DNA of 64,000 nucleotides from Myoxocephalus aenaeus (lineage: Eukaryota; Chordata; Actinopteri; Perciformes; Cottidae), in assembly GCA_038501785.1 (NCBI GenBank), contig JBAMJR010000070.1, positions 3,874,501 through 3,938,500 on the forward strand, in the 5' to 3' direction. The position numbers and the translations under genes were made by a program. The notes beneath the pieces are model-generated. The model had not been told where the DNA came from, searched no databases, and worked only from the letters and a program-made list of their open reading frames with translations. Positions 1 to 12,400 of the stretch are shown here, piece by piece (the stretch's first letter is position 1; each line of letters starts with the position of its first letter).

Positions 1-88
1 CTTTTAACGAAATACCACAAACTAATCTGTCAACATAACAATAATATTCATTATATTTTAGTGTAGACGCTGTCATGCTGTTTGTTCT

Positions 89-102
89 CCACTAGAGGGC
101 GC
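89..102 (+). promoter_or_regulatory. CTCF-type motif
   Basis: CCACTAGAGGGCGC fits the vertebrate CTCF core (CCASYAGRKGGCRS) at all 14 positions. It lies in the presumed upstream intron of ralyl, far from any exon seen. The motif match is seen directly; binding is inferred only. Confidence 0.45.
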
Positions 103-218
103 ACTCTTCCTTCCCATGTTTGGAATTCAATCAACACTTGAACAAGCAGGGAAGCTCCTGTTGAAAACCTGATGAGAGGTTTTTGCTTTCAGAGGGGGCG
201 AACTCATCAACGGCAGAA

Positions 219-220
<2 letters not shown>

Positions 221-278
<58 letters not shown>
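221..278. repeat. (TG)n microsatellite
   Basis: This is an uninterrupted GT dinucleotide run of about 58 bp, interrupted at its 3' side by a CG. Confidence 0.97.
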
Positions 279-279
<1 letters not shown>

Positions 280-1389
280 GCATCGGAGATTATGTAAGCG
301 CGTGGGTTTGAGCTCTCATTGTAAATGCAGTTAATTTAAATGAACAGAATGCACAGTTATATAAATAACAAGCCTCGGAGCCTAATAGTTTGTTTGAGTT
401 TGTCTGTGTATTTTTTTGACACCTTGACACCGGTTCCGTCAAATTGGACCGAATTCAAACAAATGAGTCGTTGAGGCTTTGCGAGCTTAGTATCTGCAAA
501 GAGAAGCACTTTGCTGTCACAGACTGCTAAGCACTTGCAGCAGTTGATATGTTTGCAATTACTCAGCACCAAAAGCAGTGGCTGTCTAATTAGCTAAGTG
601 AGGCTGTAAGTCAAAGGCCAATGAGATGTGAAGGCTTGAGCAGATGTACATCCATCATGTCAGAAATCTTCCCCCTGGACATCCGCTGCATCCCTCCATC
701 TTTAAATGAGGGTCATTTGTTAACAGGGAGTGTGTTTCAAAATGCCAGCAGACTGTCTGAGCACTTCTTGTAGGAAGCTCTTTGAATCTTTTCAAGGTAA
801 TGATGTGCTCCGTGCTTTAAAGACTCGTTGAGGTTATAAACAGGGTATATTTTTTTCTCTCCATGTCCAAGTTAACACTAGGTTGGGTATTTCTTCCCGG
901 TACTATGGAAAATGATGCGCCTGCAGTTGTTAATTAAAATCAGTCTAACTGGATGTAACTACCCCGGTGGTGCAGAATAGCAAGGCAAACTACAATGGCT
1001 GCTTAGGAGAGGTGTTATTATATTACCAGCAGTGATGGATAGTTACTGTGGGGAAATTTCAGCACTGTGGTCCTGGGGGAAGATGTGCATATTAGAGTTT
1101 TTCCCCTCTCTCCCACATAATATTGCCGATTTACATAATTCAATATGTGCAACCAAAAGGTGGCGACCTCCAGGTGAGCAAAGTGAAACGAATGAGGAAA
1201 TGCCTTCAACCTGCATTCTTTCTCGTGGCCGTCAGCACCATGAGAAATAATGCAAACCTTGGGTTGGACAGAAGTCATTAAGACAATTATAATAATAAAC
1301 TGTATTTCTATAGCACTTTTCAAAGAGAAAGGTTACAAAGTGCTTTATAAAATAGACAAACAATGGAGAGAAAAAAATCACCACACTTA

Positions 1390-1725
1390 TCAGTTGATAT
1401 ATTACCTCAGGGAATATTGTAAACATGAGTTTATAGTTCTAATCACTAGTTTCATGTCTTATTCAATACAGCATGGTATTCATTTATTGAATTATGGTTA
1501 CATTAAGAGTAAAATAGACCATTAAAAAAGGTTATGTTTAAGGGCGGGGCTATGTGATTGACAGGTCTCACCCTTTCACAGTGTGCTTTCAGTCCATAAA
1601 GGTTATAATTAACTTTGACCTGAAAATGCTTTATTCAGCGTTCTGCTGTACTGCTCTACAAATTACTACAAAATAAACAAGATGGCGAGGGCCAAATTAC
1701 CGAAGGTTTTCACATTACACATAGT
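1390..1725 (+). repeat. Dispersed repeat family A, copy 1
   Basis: This copy shares blocks, in order, with 15664-16030 (+) and 42575-42990 (-). The blocks are a 'ccctcagtaaacattgtaa'-like start, a 'catttagtaaattatgg' block, 'aaatagaccataaa', 'agggcggggct...tgattgacatgtc', and 'aacaagatggcgacggcc' (all approximate; each copy differs). It is diverged and has no coding capacity. Copies like this occur widely in fish genomes; the transposon class cannot be told from these copies. Confidence 0.7.
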
Positions 1726-2983
1726 CATTGTTAATTGATTTCAGCTGCTTTAACAGCCTCATGAAGTTTACATAAGTTTGGCTCAAGTCAGTGTCAGATC
1801 TGAAAGCTTCTGTCCTGATCAAATCACCCCTGACTATTATCATCCAAGCTGCAGTGACTTATTAAAAGGTTGCCTTGCTTAGATTTGATTCTCTGTAGTT
1901 TTGAGATATTCACTATGACATTTATAAATGATAATAATCAATAATGAAGAACACGAACATCAGATAGTATTAGTCATTCCTTCTATCCGTGTGTCCTCCA
2001 TATGAATGGCTTTTTCTAAGCTAAATAAAACATAAGGATTTTTAGTTTCAGGTCATTAAACACTAATGAAAACATACGTTTTACACATTATATTCAATTT
2101 CTGCAAATTAATCCCCCAACATTGTACACACTGTTCCTTTTAAGTTAGGTGTGTTAAACACAGCAGGCCTTGAGTAAAGTAATTCATGAATTTCTCATTT
2201 GTGAGAGAAAGAACTTGCAGAATGAATCACATAAAGAGTTTTAATTTTGAATTATTCAAATGTGTTTTTTCTGCCAGGTTGACTTCCTGCTTCCTGCATT
2301 CTTGAGGCAGTCTGTTGTATTAATCCATCACGGACAGCAGATGTCCCTGTAGTCCTTTTTAAATAAAGATGGCTTTTGTTTTCTCTCATTGCTCATTTCT
2401 GAATATTATAACATGTTAACACCCTCTTTCTTTACCAAAGTAAAAGCATAAAAAGTAAAGTAAAAGCATAAAGATGAGTGTTTGTCATTCTGCAGCGCGT
2501 GAGACCATCATAAGTTTCAGAGGAGAGCAACATTGATTTAATTCCTGCTACTTCCATGCAGTTGGCTTTCAGAGTTGTTTGTTTCCTACTGCATATTTCA
2601 TCTCCGGCCAAACAAGTGTTGGTATTCAACCCACACAAAAATGATGTAATATCGAGGAAAGGATCGCACAAAGTCAACATCCAGGCCGCTTCCTTATCCC
2701 TGTCAGCAACACACTCCCCTTAGCAAGTAAGATGAGGTGCACCTTCTTCTCAAGTGTGACCTGAGGTTGTGGAGGTAATGGAATATTATTTCTATATAAC
2801 GTCAGTGTGTGTGTGAATACGGGGTATGATAATAATCAGACAGTGTTGCAGTGGAGTGGCCACCTCCTTCGTGGCTTATTTACAGAAAGGATCCAAATAA
2901 AACCTTCAAGGTCACAGACAGGATTGGATTTCACACTTTGGTCCTTTTTCAAAGGTTTCAAGATTTCAAGAAAATGTGATGTA

Positions 2984-2985
<2 letters not shown>

Positions 2986-3076
<91 letters not shown>
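2986..3076. repeat. (TG)n microsatellite, 91 bp
   Basis: This is the longest pure dinucleotide run in the window. It creates false poly-Val/Cys and poly-Thr/His frames on both strands. Confidence 0.97.
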
Positions 3077-3078
<2 letters not shown>

Positions 3079-3234
3079 ATGAGTGGATCTGAATAGCATT
3101 CTTTCAAGCATAAAGTTGGATGGATTTGAAGCACTTTTGAAGAATAATAAGTACCAGAAATGCACTTTGCTGTCAAAGTGCCAACTCATTTTGCAGGAAG
3201 TTCAGTTCAGACAGAGTTCCTCTCATGAATTGTA

Positions 3235-3440
3235 ATAACGTTGGTGATCCGCCGCCATCAGGTCAAAGTCTTTGACCAAATACTTGCAAAACTAATGAGA
3301 TTCCCATCAGCTTCAGGTTTTGTGCTTGGTGCTAATTAGCTAATGTTAGCACGCTAACACGTTAAACTGAGATGGTCAACATGGTAATACTTAGTACAGC
3401 CTCTATCATGACTATAGACTTTTCTTATCCACAGTCTTGT
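3235..3440 (+). repeat. Old dispersed teleost repeat with nested TAGC words
   Basis: The block runs from 'gatccgccgccatcagg' through 'ctaattagctaatgttagc' and 'gctaacacgttaaac' to 'gatggtcaacatggtaa'. I recognise this series of phrases from general familiarity with fish genomes as a common dispersed repeat. It has no coding capacity. Class and boundaries are uncertain. Confidence 0.5.
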
Positions 3441-3554
3441 TTTGGCAAATATAGTGTTGTAAAATAAAAAAATAAAATATATATATATATATATGTTTAT
3501 ACATTTATGTAGTGTAGTATTTCTAGTATTCTTCTTAATCATCATGACTATATG

Positions 3555-3558
<4 letters not shown>

Positions 3559-3607
<49 letters not shown>
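3559..3607. repeat. (TA)n microsatellite
   Basis: This is a pure TA run of about 49 bp, with a shorter TA run 70 bp upstream. Confidence 0.95.
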
Positions 3608-3614
<7 letters not shown>

Positions 3615-3911
3615 ATGTATATGTGTGTATGAGAGAAATGATACAAATGTATGAGATAAATAGATACAAATAAAAGCCATATAAAGCTCATATAAGTAAT
3701 AACTCCTGACATGTTTAGTGACCTCAAAAAGATTTTTCTAAATTAATGTAAATTGAGTGGAGATGTGATCAAAATATATCGCGACAGAGTCACTCTTCAG
3801 TTGCTTTAAAAAGTCGTGGCCTTTTCCCCTCATTTTCTTTTTTTCTTTTTTCTTTCTGTTGACACGTGAATGTCACTCCACTGACGTGAGTTCGTGCACG
3901 TGTCTGCGTGC

Positions 3912-3947
<36 letters not shown>

Positions 3948-4166
3948 GTGTGTTTGAGATGGATGCGCTGTAGTCCTTCCACCCCTCCGCCGTCTCTGAG
4001 CAATGGTACGGTCCTCTCCTCCAATCCCCCTTTTCTGAGGGGCTAATTTATTTCTGCTCAGAAAGTATCGCAGCACGCACCACTCCACGACGCCGCGTGT
4101 CCCTGAACGTAGCACAGCACCTGCACGAAGACCCCACCGAGCGCAAAGCTGGACCCGTACCACACG

Positions 4167-4203
4167 ATGACCATGTACAAGGGGAAGCGTCGCAACCACC
4201 GAT
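4167..4203 (+). CDS. Candidate alternative first exon of ralyl
   Basis: Within a CpG-rich island-like patch (about 4040-4260) an ATG at 4167 opens twelve codons (MTMYKGKRRNHR) plus one base. A strong splice donor, T|gtaagt, follows at 4204. The single leftover base matches the phase needed by the ralyl exon at 17113, which begins with the last two bases of a codon. Joining them would give Tyr followed by INMAGEP. The product would be a RALYL form with a short basic head and no RRM. An in-frame TAG lies upstream, so the ATG would be the true start. Phase fit has a one-in-three chance of being accidental, so this is an inference. Confidence 0.28.
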
Positions 4204-5501
4204 GTAAGTTACCCACACGCGCGAGCGCGCATTTTTGGGTTGTGCTGATGTCGCGCGATGCAAGTTGCAAATATTAAGCCGTGAGTCATGTCATTTAAAG
4301 ATGTTTCCGTTTCCCCTTTAAACTGGCTGCAGGCCATTGAAGTTGCGTTGAGAAGTTGAGATGAAAGGCGCCGCTTTCTCCCGGGCTGCGCTATTATGAT
4401 ATATAAATATATATATATATATCTCAAATATTTGAATGGTTACCAACAGGAAGGGAAGTGACCTGCTGGCTGACTAGTGTTTCCATCAAGCTTGCATCCT
4501 CGCAGCTGCTCTGTTGTCTGTTGTAATATATTCATGCTGCTGAAGTTGGCATACATTATCATGAGATGTGTCGACTCATCAAGGTTATACGGTTCCTATT
4601 CCTATTTATATTTTTAAACAATCATGTTAGGTGTACTTCATTCACCTCATACTTAAATAAAAAAAATCTAAATTCTGCTCGAAAGTGCTGCTTTGTAGTC
4701 ATAGTTTGGTGTCCATTGATGTTTCACTCATGGTGAGAAGGTCGACTGTCTGTGCTGATGTACAGTATGGAGTCTAAACCCATGGAGCAATGGTGGAGCA
4801 ATGGTGGAGCAATGATGGCCCTGAAAGCACCACGCTAGGGGCGAAGGATTAGTCTTTAAATGAACAGTTGATAAAAGATGTATTAGCACATTGTGTGTTT
4901 GTTTTTGTTATGTTTCAGGCAGCATGGCGTCATCTGTTTGTGTCGTGTGATTTTCAAACTAACCTGATCTTCAGGTTATGGATCGTGAGTCAGACAAAAC
5001 AAACAATTTTCAGGATGTCGCCTTGGTCTTAAGGCAATTATGACTGTGGATTTCATTTGATTCATTTTATTACAGTTTGATGGACCAAAATGGTGATGTG
5101 CTTAATTAACAAACTGATAAAAAATAATCAGGAGATTAATTGACAATGAAAGCAATGGTTGGATGCAGCTATGACTGTGTAATAGAGACGTATCGCGCAG
5201 CCTGTGGTGCATGCTCCGGTAGTCAAAGCATATGGGTATTGTAGTCCACTAATTACCAGTTAGTTAAATTGCTGCTGGCACAATATTCCACAAGTGCACA
5301 CACACACACACACACAAACACAAACACACTACACGGTCAGGCAAACGTGGCTGCAGATCGTGATTCAGGACTTTGGAGAGCTGGTTTGTGGTCGAGGCCT
5401 TGATTTTTAGATTTTGGATTTTCTTCTTTCTCCTCAGCAGAGAAAATGCAAAACTGCTTTGGCTACAAATAGGCGCACAGCTGGTTTTACGGACAAGGTG
5501 T

Positions 5502-5517
5502 GGGGGGGGGGGGGGGG
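5502..5517 (+). repeat. G16 homopolymer
   Basis: There are sixteen consecutive G. The true length is prone to sequencing error. Confidence 0.9.
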
Positions 5518-6158
5518 AATGCAAATGTGGACGCAGACGAGTCAATGACGTACAACTGCGAAGAGGTTAATGTCGTCGTAACTTTTGCTCTTATTTTTGA
5601 AATATTCCCCCGATTAGCGTTAACGCAACACGTGGACAGCTTTTTTACAAAACAAGTGATTGTTCCTCGATCGGAAAGTGATAATCGAGTTACGACGAGG
5701 TGTTATACATGTGCTGTGTAAGAACCCTGCTTTTGGTTTTAAGGTCAACTCTGTGCCTCTGAGCATGTTCATGATGTCGTCCGTTGTGATTCATTTAATT
5801 ATGAAAAGACAAACCATCTCGGCCTCTTCTCGTGTGAGCAAGGAGACTGGAGCGTTTGGAATCGAGCTCCATGAATATTTAAGACTTTGCAGCTCAGGAG
5901 TCTTTGGAGATCGTGTGTGTGTGTGTGTGTGTGCGTGTGTGTGTTTCCTGCGTCTCGGCCGTCTCGCTTCAGTTTGCAATTTGTGTCGCGATGGAAGGCT
6001 GCGGCGCATGACAAATGAGTGTGTCTCTGTGTGCTGCAGATGTTCCTTTGCGTGCTGCTGATGGTGGAAGGGGGAGAGGGGGGTAACAAGGGGCAGCTGT
6101 TACGTCTTCTGTCAGATGTCCTCATGTATCTTACGCCATGTGTCGAGGGCGGTCGTGG

Positions 6159-6191
<33 letters not shown>

Positions 6192-6721
6192 TGTTTTTTC
6201 TCTGCCTTGCAGACTCCTTCCTTTCAATTTAGCTCCATTTCTGCCCCAAATTCCCGTTTGCATTTTCATGGGAAGGAATACAAATCATGCTCGACACGAT
6301 CCTTGGTGGAAGCTGTTGGAGTCTGCTGCTCTTTTTTTTGCATAAATCACAAGCGATTACAGACTATAATCCGTTCCAGATACATTAGATGCCACCGAAC
6401 ATGCAGTTGCTACACTTTCATCAACAACAAATGCACAGCTGTGCTTTTTATTTTATTTTGACCCGGACAAGCAACCGCATCACACTCCGCTCTGTCCTGG
6501 AAAATGTGATTATTTTTTTTTTTTAATATATATTTTTTGTATCTGTCAGAAAGGACCTAATGAGACTCCTCGATCGATGCTCGATGATGAAATAATGTGA
6601 CAGAGTTGTCACAAGATGTCGCTCCCCAGAGTCCTCGCCTCTTCCACCGGCAGCTCCACTGTTTGGACTGTTGCCAGGAGAAGAGCCGATCAGTGTGACA
6701 TAAAGACAAGCATTCAGTGAA

Positions 6722-6731
6722 ACACACACAC

Positions 6732-6794
<63 letters not shown>

Positions 6795-6800
6795 CGCACA
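6722..6800. repeat. (CA)n microsatellite with CG interruptions
   Basis: This is a CA run of about 79 bp with a GCGCGC interruption near 6739-6746. Confidence 0.95.
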
Positions 6801-8854
6801 GCGAGAACACCAGCACTCAGAAGCAAATTACACTTCATTATCCCTATTCCTCTGTGCAATAAGCTTTTGGGAGGGGAACAATGTTGCAAAATGGCTGATT
6901 TTCTTTTGTTTTGTCTTATTATGAAGAAGCAGAATATTTAGAGCAACAGGCTTGGGTGACTGTCGTGTATTCATATTGTATCCGGTCCTCGGTCGACAGA
7001 TGCGACTGCAGCATTGGAGCAGTTTGAGGATGCTGAAATGGGGTCTGCCGAGTGTCACGGCAAGCACACGGAAATAATTGGAGGACTTGTAACCTCACTC
7101 TGTCTCACTATCTCGCGCTCCCTATCTATGCAGGGGTGTGTGTGACATCACATATTCATGCATATGGGCCAGCAGCATGTCCGTCAAATCTCTCTCGATC
7201 TGTAATTCTCTTTTTGTCCCGGTTTATATGAAATGTATAAACGTTTTAGGCAGCATCATTATCTAAATAACACATTTCTGGGGCCTGATAATTCAGGGTG
7301 TAAATCCCAAGTGCCATCACGATAGCATACATCCTATTGTCGTCCAAAAGAATTGATTTAATATCCTGATATCACAAAATCTGCCACGACGCTATTTGGA
7401 TTCAATTCGGGGGCCTTTGAGTGATACGAGACGACCGGGTACTTCTCTATCAATCAGTAGGGGCTGGGAGATATTCCAATATGATAATTCATCTTCTTGC
7501 AATGGAGTCATAGTATTTAATTCACACGGGATTATTCAAACCAGTGTGGTTATTTCATGTCGACTATTTATTTATGTAATGGCCAGAAGAAGAAGAAAAA
7601 GATACATTTTGACAATTTTCGCACTAGAGGAAGGAGATGGTGACACAGGCGTGCTATGGAATTCAAAATAAGTGCATGTTTTAAAGATGATGATGATGAT
7701 ATGCTCGATATTCAGCCTTTGCATCGATTGGTTAGATTGTCGACCATCGAGTCAGTATACTGATCCACGTCTACTTATCCTAACACCCTACTGGTTGTCA
7801 GTGTGGTTGTTTCCCAGAGGCAACACTTGTTCTAAGTGTGACGGCGACTCGCTGCCAAGTGTTGGGTTTCTCTTCTTCGTGCCTCGCCGCCCACCGCTGA
7901 GCTCCCCAACGCGCTCAGACGCCCGGATCGGCCGCTTTCTGAAGTGCATCGTTGTTGACTCGCGCGAGACAGCCCGCTGGGGGGTTTTAACAATTCACAC
8001 AGAGGGGGATGTGATTGCAAACCGATGCCGGGCCTTTATCTGTTCTGCCGGTGCCTGAAGGGGCCGCGGATTATGAGCTGATCCCCTCGGACTTTGGTCC
8101 GTGAAGCCTCAGCGAGGCTGCGGGCTGAAAGTCAGACAGTGTTCACGGAGAGAGAGAACGGCACGTTCACCCAGATCCTGAAAGCGCTGGCGGTCCTCGT
8201 CAAGGGAAGAGGATGAGTCTGGGGAATTCTTACAGTATCGAAGTAGAAATGATTTGATGATCGATTTATGTCTTTATCTTGAGCAAAATGGCCCACCCAC
8301 CCCAAAAAAAAAGCACTGGTTCCAGCCTCTAAAATGGTAACGTCTGCTGATTATTTTTCTGTGATATTTAACCAAATATCGGACCGCGAACTATTGGTTG
8401 GACAAAAACAGCAATTTGAGATGTCAACTTTTGTGTTAATTATCTATTTTCTGACATTTTATGAGCCAAGTGTATAATTAGTAAAGAACTGACTGCTATT
8501 CATAATCATACGTTGAAGTCCAACACAGATGTGCCATTAAAGCCACAAAGAAAAGCCATTTCTAAGGTTTCTTACTTGATAATTTCCTAACCACAGTTAT
8601 GATAATTGATGAATACTTTGGTATTTTTCCAAGCCAAACATACCAAAGTATTGCAGGTCCTGAGTTCTCCAGTAAGGCTCTTCTATCTTTTATATTCTTC
8701 TAAATTGAACCATTCCTGGGTTGTGGACAGATTTTTAAAGACTTCACTTTGGCCTCTTGGGAACCTGTGATTGGCATTTGTGACACTGTCTGAGAGTAAA
8801 GTGAACAAAATGTGAGATCTGATTCCACACGGAGCAGGAAGAGCCAACATGAAT

Positions 8855-9420
8855 GGCACATTTAATTAAAATTCACTCTGAGATCTTTTTGGAGGGGAAA
8901 TCTGTGGATTTACTCGTCAAGCTGTACCTGCATCATGGCCTCTCTCTCCGTCCTTGGAGATCTATCAGAGAAGCAAAGATAAAAGGCGTATCTGGAGGTA
9001 TTCTTTTACCATGCCCACGCCAGCCAGGGTTTCATGTCAGACCGGCCGCTCTTCCCAATACAGCGAGGAGCTCGAGTCAAAGAGACACATTTCCCCCCCG
9101 CATCCCTACCTGTCCCTTCTGCACGTCCATCACCTGCTCCCTTCATGTCTCTTTGCTTTTTGTCTCTCCCGCCGAGGAGCAATTTGCATGATTCGTTGCT
9201 TTGTTCCGTTAATTAAGACATCGGGGAGATTGTCGCCGGAGTTCCTGGTTCCACGAGGAGATGATCGGCAGCTGCCTCCGCGTCCCACTTTCTTTCTCTT
9301 TCTCTGTATGCGTCCTTTATTCCACCAGAAAGGTCCCATTGAGATGCAATATGTCTTCTTCCAGGGGAGTCAAAGTCAAGATGGGCTTCCTTTTAATGTT
9401 CATCTCATCAAATAGACAGT
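8855..9420 (+). repeat. Diverged intronic duplication, unit 1
   Basis: This block is colinear with 11045-11420. Shared words in order are 'ggcacatttaattaaaattc' versus a variant, 'aaaataaaaggc'-like words, the identical 20-mer at 9119-9138 and 11212-11231 ('ctgcacgtccatcacctgct'), 'gaggagcaatttgcatgat' versus 'gaggagcgatttgcacgat', and 'atgttcatctcatcaaatagacagt'-like ends. Unit 1 is longer by internal insertions. Neither unit encodes a recognisable protein. Confidence 0.6.
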
Positions 9421-12400
9421 TGGCGCTTGCAGCGGAGAAAAGAATGAAACGAAAGAACGGGGAAAAAGTACAAATTCTCAAATTTGGATAATTTGCTGCT
9501 CCTCTTGGTTTTGTATCATTGATCCTCGTCTCTGGACCGATGGTCGGACTAAACTAACTATTTTGAAGACTTCACCCTTGAGAACTTGTGATTGACGTTT
9601 GTCACACCTTTCTCGTTTGCAGTCTTTTATGCATTTAACATTTAAGTGAGTGGTACTTTCTTTTTGCAGATTCAATAAAGACAATAATACGTGCAGTGTG
9701 GCGTTTACGGGTACTTTCTCTGCACGTAGTTCAGCAATCCGCTGTTATATATTTGAACATTATCCCTTGTTATTCTGCTAATAATAAAATGTAGCTTTGG
9801 AGATGGAGCTTTGTTCTGAAGAGGGATATTTGGACCTCCAGTGTGTTGCAGCTCGTGTCACCTTGAGAGTCGTTGTGTATGGCTGAATCTTAATTGTGTA
9901 CTTATTCTTCATAACTAAGTGTAACTCGTGATGCGCAAAATTAACTGACACAGTAATAATTGTGGTGTTTCATGTCACTGTGCCTTTAATAACCCGTTAG
10001 AGCAGCGGTGGGTGATACCGGTGAAGGCTTCCCCTCTTCGGTTAGTCAACCAATCAGTTGATTTGATCTCAATCGACTAAGATTTCTTTTAATTGATAAG
10101 TGATTAATTATGCTTTTTGTAAGTCAATACATTTTTCCCAAACAACATCTGGTAAACACAATATTTAAAGTGTGATTCTTTGTGGAGAAACTCAGTTTTA
10201 CAAGTAATCGACACATCGGTCGTGTCGTCCACAAAATCTTATGAGTCAACAAAGAATTTCTTATTATTATATAGGTAAAATCCTCACATTACATTATATG
10301 TTATATAACAACATTCATGGTAATTATCAATTGATCTTTCAGCTATAAAATGTCAGATAGACAAAAATGCCCTGTGGGACATCCTCAAGTTGCTCTTTTT
10401 TAAGCTTTAACGTCATTTTATATAAAAAATAATGTATATTGGGCTGCAATATGAATGGATGAAATAACCAGACAAGACTTTCAGTTTGAGGTAAATCCAG
10501 TAAGTGAAACATCTGTAAAATCAAAGTACTTTCTCACGTTGACCCCAACATCACATGAATATCCAACATTGCCATAAATCAGTTCATAGTTCCTTGTTGA
10601 TTTGCAACATTGCTCAGTTGAAAAAACCTGAACGACCACATATTAAAGCAATATATCGTGTACAAATCAGCATAATTTACAGCATTGAATTGAATGAAAT
10701 GGCTCATGTAATAAATTATCTACAGAGCCTCGTAACTTTACCTGGAACTTCCCGGTTCTCCTGAGGAGCCACGTTTGATGTTTGGGCTTCAAGGTTCCCA
10801 CGGAGAGCTCCTTTGATGTGCAGATAGCCTCTCCGTCTCCACGTAACTAGACGACCTCTGTTGTTGGCCTCCTGTTGTCGAGAGATGTCAGTGAACACGC
10901 TGCCTCTCCGCCGGTGTTGAGAGATAAAAAAAAAAGCTAATTGGCTATTTCCGCTAGGAGGAACCGCAGAACCTCGTGAGTCTGATTGAGGGCTCGACAA
11001 GCAGGAAAGTAAGAGTGGAGTGGAGCAGCAAGATCCACTAGGAAAGGCATAATTTATTGTAATTCAGTCTGATATTTTGAAGAAACCTTTCAATTAAGTT
11101 GTCAGCTTTTACCTCTTTTAATAAAGGGTTTCATCAGAAGGAAAATAAAAAGGTTTATATGCATCTCTGGAGATTTTGGCCTCGCCTGTAGGTCGTGATG
11201 TAGCGACGGATCTGCACGTCCATCACCTGCTTGTTTCTGGAGCTGAGGAGCGATTTGCACGATCGTTTACTTTGTTCAATTGTTTTTTTTCTTATTTTCA
11301 GGACCTTGAGGAGTTTGCCGGCCGAGTTTCCGATCGGCAAACTCCCTCTGCGCCCCGTTTTCTTTTGACTCTTTCGCTCCCCTTGAATGTCTATCTCATC
11401 AAGAAGACGGTCTGCGTTTGTATTATTTTTTTTAATTGCATTCTTCCCTCCTCGCAAAAGAGTGACAAATGTGTTGCGGAGCCATCGGCTGGGGTCTCTG
11501 GGGAATTTCCCGCTGTTGAGAAACCCATTTCTCATCCGCTGAAGCGGACGCTGATGCGTCTGAAAGGGAGTTCATTGCAGTCAATCACCTGGTGGCTGTG
11601 CCTCGTGTCCACCCGCACGCTTTAAAGGGCGAACGCGTAGCTTTTTAGGGAAACAGCACTTGTGTTTCTTGGATGGCAACAGGCTGATTTAAGGAGCACG
11701 ACTGGCCTATGAATTAAATATAAATACTAAATATTATTTCATCCCTTTGACGTTGCTGCATGAGTAAGCTGACATGTGACATCAAATCCAAAATAATGAA
11801 ATCCTCAATGCTTTTGATCAAAGAAACGTTGGGCTTCTGGGTAATCTTGTGATACTATTGGTTTACGCCATGACCATCAGTATTATATACGTAGTAATTT
11901 TTTTTAACTTTGGTTCTAAGAATGCATGCTTTTTCCATCAGTTTGTCATATTATTAGGGGACTACAGATGCATATGATGCTGAAGCTATAATCTGGTACA
12001 CTGCATCAAATGGTGACATTTATGTTTGAACAGTATATGGTCCTTTTTAAAGAAAGATAATTAATTCATATTTCTGGAACACTAAATAGCCAAAATATCC
12101 TCCAACTTAATTTCATATTGATCCAGCAGTATATAATATACACTAATATATACTATAGTATGAATGTTATTGTCGGTAAAAGCACCGATTGTCATTCCCA
12201 AAATATCGATTTTTGTATCGAAGTATTCACTCAAACATGTATGATCTCTTATCAAAGCATCAACCAACTATATACAGCAGCTAGTTAAAAAAACACCTTT
12301 GTAGGAAAAGCCTGAATCCCTATACCTGTTTATTTTCCGTCATGTGTGAGGGCCCAGACATCTTTTAAGGTGATAATGGACTCCCATGAATTGTTGTTTT

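Larger units (their letters stand above)
1..4040. other. Non-coding stretch, probably upstream ralyl intron
   Basis: No exon is recognisable on either strand. The stretch holds long (TG)n tracts at 221-278 and 2986-3076, a (TA)n tract at 3559-3607, and old dispersed repeats near 1285-1725 and 3235-3440. It is assigned to a ralyl intron because the first ralyl exon seen (17113) begins mid-codon after the RRM, so the RRM exons must lie further upstream. Short open frames here run through the dinucleotide repeats and are not genes. Confidence 0.5.
4260..8850. other. Non-coding stretch rich in TG/CA tracts
   Basis: No exon is recognisable. Dinucleotide tracts lie near 5297-5315, 5912-5943, 6161-6189 and 6722-6800, and a G homopolymer lies at 5502-5517. 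A CpG-rich patch lies at 7820-8130 with no readable gene. The open frames across the TG/CA tracts are repeat artefacts. Confidence 0.5.

Noticed and set aside
2807..3189. Open frames with poly-Val/Cys or poly-Thr/His on both strands
   Set aside because: They run through the (TG)n microsatellite and have no coding sequence outside it. The same applies to frames at 3830-4199, 5791-6345, 6523-6889, 26582-26876 and 37557-37841.
4058..4270. Minus-strand frame with a hydrophobic stretch (LYMVIVWYGSSFALGGVF)
   Set aside because: It looks membrane-like, but I recognise no family. It is the shadow of the CpG-rich + strand patch, and no splice support was found.
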